Positions 62,007 to 64,000 of a DNA stretch of 64,000 nt are shown here, piece by piece (position 1 is the first letter of the stretch; each line of letters begins with the position of its first letter). Under the pieces are notes generated by a model that worked only from the letters and a program-made list of their open reading frames with translations, searched no databases and was not told the origin of the DNA. The stretch lies in assembly GCF_003606325.2 (NCBI RefSeq), contig NZ_CP031843.2, positions 1,240,001 to 1,304,000 of the forward strand. The letters run 5' to 3'. The stretch is from Bartonella kosoyi (lineage in GTDB: Bacteria > Pseudomonadota > Alphaproteobacteria > Rhizobiales > Rhizobiaceae). A program made the position numbers and the translations under genes.

Positions 62007-63193
62007 GATATTTTATCCAGAGAATCTTGAGATTTTCGATGTTCAAATTTGTTCACTATTTTTTGAAAAATGGTTTGCAGTATCTCATAAAATTTTGCGG
62101 GGAGTCCAATTTTATGATTCGTTAAAAGCATAAAAAAGATAAATAGACTTGTCCCTATGGGTGTAAGATAAAGGAGAGGAACATATGCAAGGTCGTTCTT
62201 TGCTTTTTCGGCGAAAAAATACCCTATCCAATAGATCAGAAAAGAAAGGGCAATCGCCGAAAAGTTTGCGGAGTGGCGTGTTTGTCGATGGGAGCCTACA
62301 TTTCCCGCCGCTGCTAATGCAATAAGTGAAAAAACGATTGGATAGAGCCATTGGGTTAGTCGGCGGTGAAACTCAGCTTTATATTGGAGTGGTTTTCGTT
62401 GATAGTAGAGATCTTTTGGGTCAGGGTTTTGTAAATAAGAAAGAGACCGATCTTTTGGATAAAGAGTAGGTGTTTTATCGCTGGGAATAAATTCCCCTAA
62501 GCTAAAGGTGTATGCGCTAAATTGAACGATTGAAACGCTATTATTTTCATGATTGACTCTTTCTATTTCACCGTTATTGAGGATTAAAAAACGACCATTT
62601 TTATTGCTTACAATGGAGGCTTTTGTTGCGTAATAAAAAAGATCAGTTTTAGGGTCACGCTGGTCGGCAATGAAAAGACGTTCAAGTGTGCCGTTTGGTT
62701 TGCGTTCACCAATTTCTATGTAAAGGTTATTGGCGAGTTTTTGAAAGCTTCCTTCACTAATGAATAGATTAATAAGATCAAAGTGAGCATTGGCTAACAT
62801 TTGTCGCATATGAAGACGCGCTTGAGGAACAACAAAATTAGCTATAGAAAAGGAAATACATGATGCAACAATAGCAATAAGAAGAATCGGTTTCCAAACA
62901 GTACTCTTAGGGAAGCCAGAGGCATTAATAATAGCAAGTTCTGAGTCTTGATTCATTGCTGAAAGGATAGTTGTCACTGCGATTACTAATGCAAATGGAA
63001 TGACAAGAAAAATAACAGAAGGAACCAATGAAAGTGAAAATTGCAAAACTGTGAGGAGTGTTTGTTTACTTGTTGTGAGAAAATTTATCCGTGCAAGAAT
63101 TTGCACCGTCCAACTAACGCCCACTGCTGCAATCAAAACAGAACTAAACAAAACAAAGACACGCTTCAGGATGTAAAACTCAATAATACGCAT
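62003..63193 (-). CDS. lptF: LPS export permease LptF
   Basis: A 396-aa YjgP/YjgQ-family partner of LptG. MRIIEFYILKRVFVLFSSVL is the family start, at ATG 63193; a TTG at 63232 would add 13 residues. Blocks include SELAIINASGFPKSTVWKPI (coupling helix) and QYKAEFHRRLTQWLYPIVF-like YKAEFHRRLTQWLYPIVFS. Together with LptG and LptB (not here) it extracts LPS from the inner membrane, passing it by LptC and LptA to LptD. Confidence 0.93.
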   Translation of the reverse strand: MRIIEFYILKRVFVLFSSVLIAAVGVSWTVQILARINFLTTSKQTLLTVLQFSLSLVPSVIFLVIPFALVIAVTTILSAMNQDSELAIINASGFPKSTVWKPILLIAIVASCISFSIANFVVPQARLHMRQMLANAHFDLINLFISEGSFQKLANNLYIEIGERKPNGTLERLFIADQRDPKTDLFYYATKASIVSNKNGRFLILNNGEIERVNHENNSVSIVQFSAYTFSLGEFIPSDKTPTLYPKDRSLSYLQNPDPKDLYYQRKPLQYKAEFHRRLTQWLYPIVFSLIALAAAGNVGSHRQTRHSANFSAIALSFLIYWIGYFFAEKAKNDLAYVPLLYLTPIGTSLFIFFMLLTNHKIGLPAKFYEILQTIFQKIVNKFEHRKSQDSLDKIS

Positions 63194-63600
63194 AAATTGG
63201 GGAACACCCTCAGTCTTCAATTCGATAGCCAATATTTCTACTGCTTTCGGTTAAAATATAATAAAGTTTAAAAAACATCCCTCCATGGATTGGACGTTTT
63301 TATTAAATAAATAATATAAAAATTGCTCGCTAAATTTCCTTTAATTTTTCCACACATTATATTTTATTTTCAACGATAGTCTACAAAGAATCTAGGAAAT
63401 AACTTAAAAAACTTTTTTATTAATGTTAGAAATAAAAAAATATCTTTTAAAGAGTTTTTTAATGACGGGCAAAAAGATAATGCATCTCAATCGAAAAAGA
63501 GGTTTATATCTTGAAGCGTTTCCCTTTTATATGAAGGATATAGAAGTTTCTCTAAAAAAGATGTTAGCTTTTTTATAAAGGGTAAAGAGGGCTTAAGAGG
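63194..63600. promoter_or_regulatory. Divergent lptF-holC region
   Basis: About 400 very AT-rich bases between divergent genes, so it should hold promoters in both directions. No clear operator or hairpin. Short frames here are not genes. Confidence 0.35.
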
Positions 63601-64000
63601 TTGGATATTTTATTCTATCATTTGACGCAGTCAACGTTGAAAGATATTTTGCCAACGCTTGTAGAGCGGGCATTAGCGCGTTTTGGTAAGGTAACAATAC
63701 AATGTGTGAGTAAAGAACAACGCGATTCTATCGATATGCATTTATGGGTTTATGCTGATGAATCATTTATTGGACATGGAACGGAGTGTGATCAATATGC
63801 AAACCTTCAGCCTGTATTTTTGACGATAGGACAAGAAAATCCGAATGATTCAAAGATTCGTTTTCTCACAGAGGGAGCTGTGTGTTCGAATATCGATTCT
63901 TATCAACGTCTTGTTGTGCTCTTTGATGGTAGAAATGATGAGCAGTTGAATTTTGCTCGGGCACAGTGGAAAAAATATAAAATGGAAAATCATAATTTAA
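63601..64000 (+). CDS. holC: DNA polymerase III chi subunit HolC (partial, 3' end outside window)
   Basis: The visible 133 codons read LDILFYHLTQSTLKDILPTL, WVYADESFIGHGTECDQYAN, LQPVFLTIGQENPNDS, and LVVLFDGRNDEQLNFARAQW then KKYKMENHNL, the HolC pattern. In E. coli chi links the clamp loader to SSB. An in-frame stop at 63583 and no ATG before codon 48 leave TTG 63601 as the start, 9 bases after AGAGGG. The frame is still open at base 64000. Confidence 0.9.
   Translation, partial: MDILFYHLTQSTLKDILPTLVERALARFGKVTIQCVSKEQRDSIDMHLWVYADESFIGHGTECDQYANLQPVFLTIGQENPNDSKIRFLTEGAVCSNIDSYQRLVVLFDGRNDEQLNFARAQWKKYKMENHNL

Overview
The window is AT-rich chromosomal DNA from an alphaproteobacterium, almost certainly a Bartonella species. 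This rests on the complete hemin-uptake locus in the Bartonella arrangement (hutA divergent from tonB, then hemS-hutB-hutC-hmuV), rhizobiales-type neighbour sets (rpoZ-rsh-pyrE-DUF2062-acpS-lepB-rnc-era-recO; dapA-smpB; psd-pssA; fabD-fabG-acpP-fabF-mltG-gmk; ksgA-pdxA-surA-lptD-lptG-lptF), wide AT-rich spacers, and decaying phage and integrase remnants. The species was not resolved. About 55 protein genes are supported. I saw no rRNA, tRNA or CRISPR array.

Layout. 1-3.4 kb: a thiamine operon on the minus strand (thiC-thiO-thiS-thiG, with thiG cut by the window edge). 3.4-4.8 kb: a gene-poor spacer. 4.8-5.8 kb: an orphan phage tail-collar gene with a strong terminator. 6.1-13.5 kb: hemin acquisition, from the TonB-dependent receptor HutA and its energiser TonB to the inner-membrane ABC importer HutBC/HmuV and the cytoplasmic HemS. 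14.5-18.9 kb: lytic transglycosylase, dapA, smpB and a uracil-DNA glycosylase. 19.5-28.9 kb: stringent response (rpoZ, rsh), pyrE, acpS, lepB, rnc, era and recO, then pantothenate synthesis (panC-panB). 29.5-32.4 kb: an HD hydrolase, a YgfZ-like protein and pyrC, followed by a broken phage integrase. 33.2-39.9 kb: a TIGR02301 periplasmic protein, cysS, a DUF421 protein, an Atm1-like ABC exporter, and psd-pssA for phosphatidylethanolamine. 40-48.9 kb, minus strand: an SDR, purF, cvpA, radA, dnaB, rplI, a DUF2232 protein, rpsR and rpsF. 49.2-55.6 kb: a PAP2 phosphatase and the fatty-acid synthesis cluster with mltG and gmk. 55.7-63.2 kb, minus strand: ksgA, pdxA and the LPS-transport set surA, lptD, lptG, lptF. 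The window ends inside holC.

Most of the window is conserved housekeeping DNA. The least explained parts are: (i) three diverged copies of one roughly 150-200 bp sequence, near 14.3, 32.4 and 54.7 kb, of which the 32.4 kb copy still leads into a frameshifted integrase, suggesting a family of decayed integrase start regions; (ii) an unusually GC-rich, self-complementary leader upstream of rpsF; (iii) the isolated phage tail-collar gene. I did not find a convincing new multi-gene system.

Where several start codons were possible I chose by Shine-Dalgarno spacing, stop-start overlap and the usual family N-terminus, and say so in the entry.
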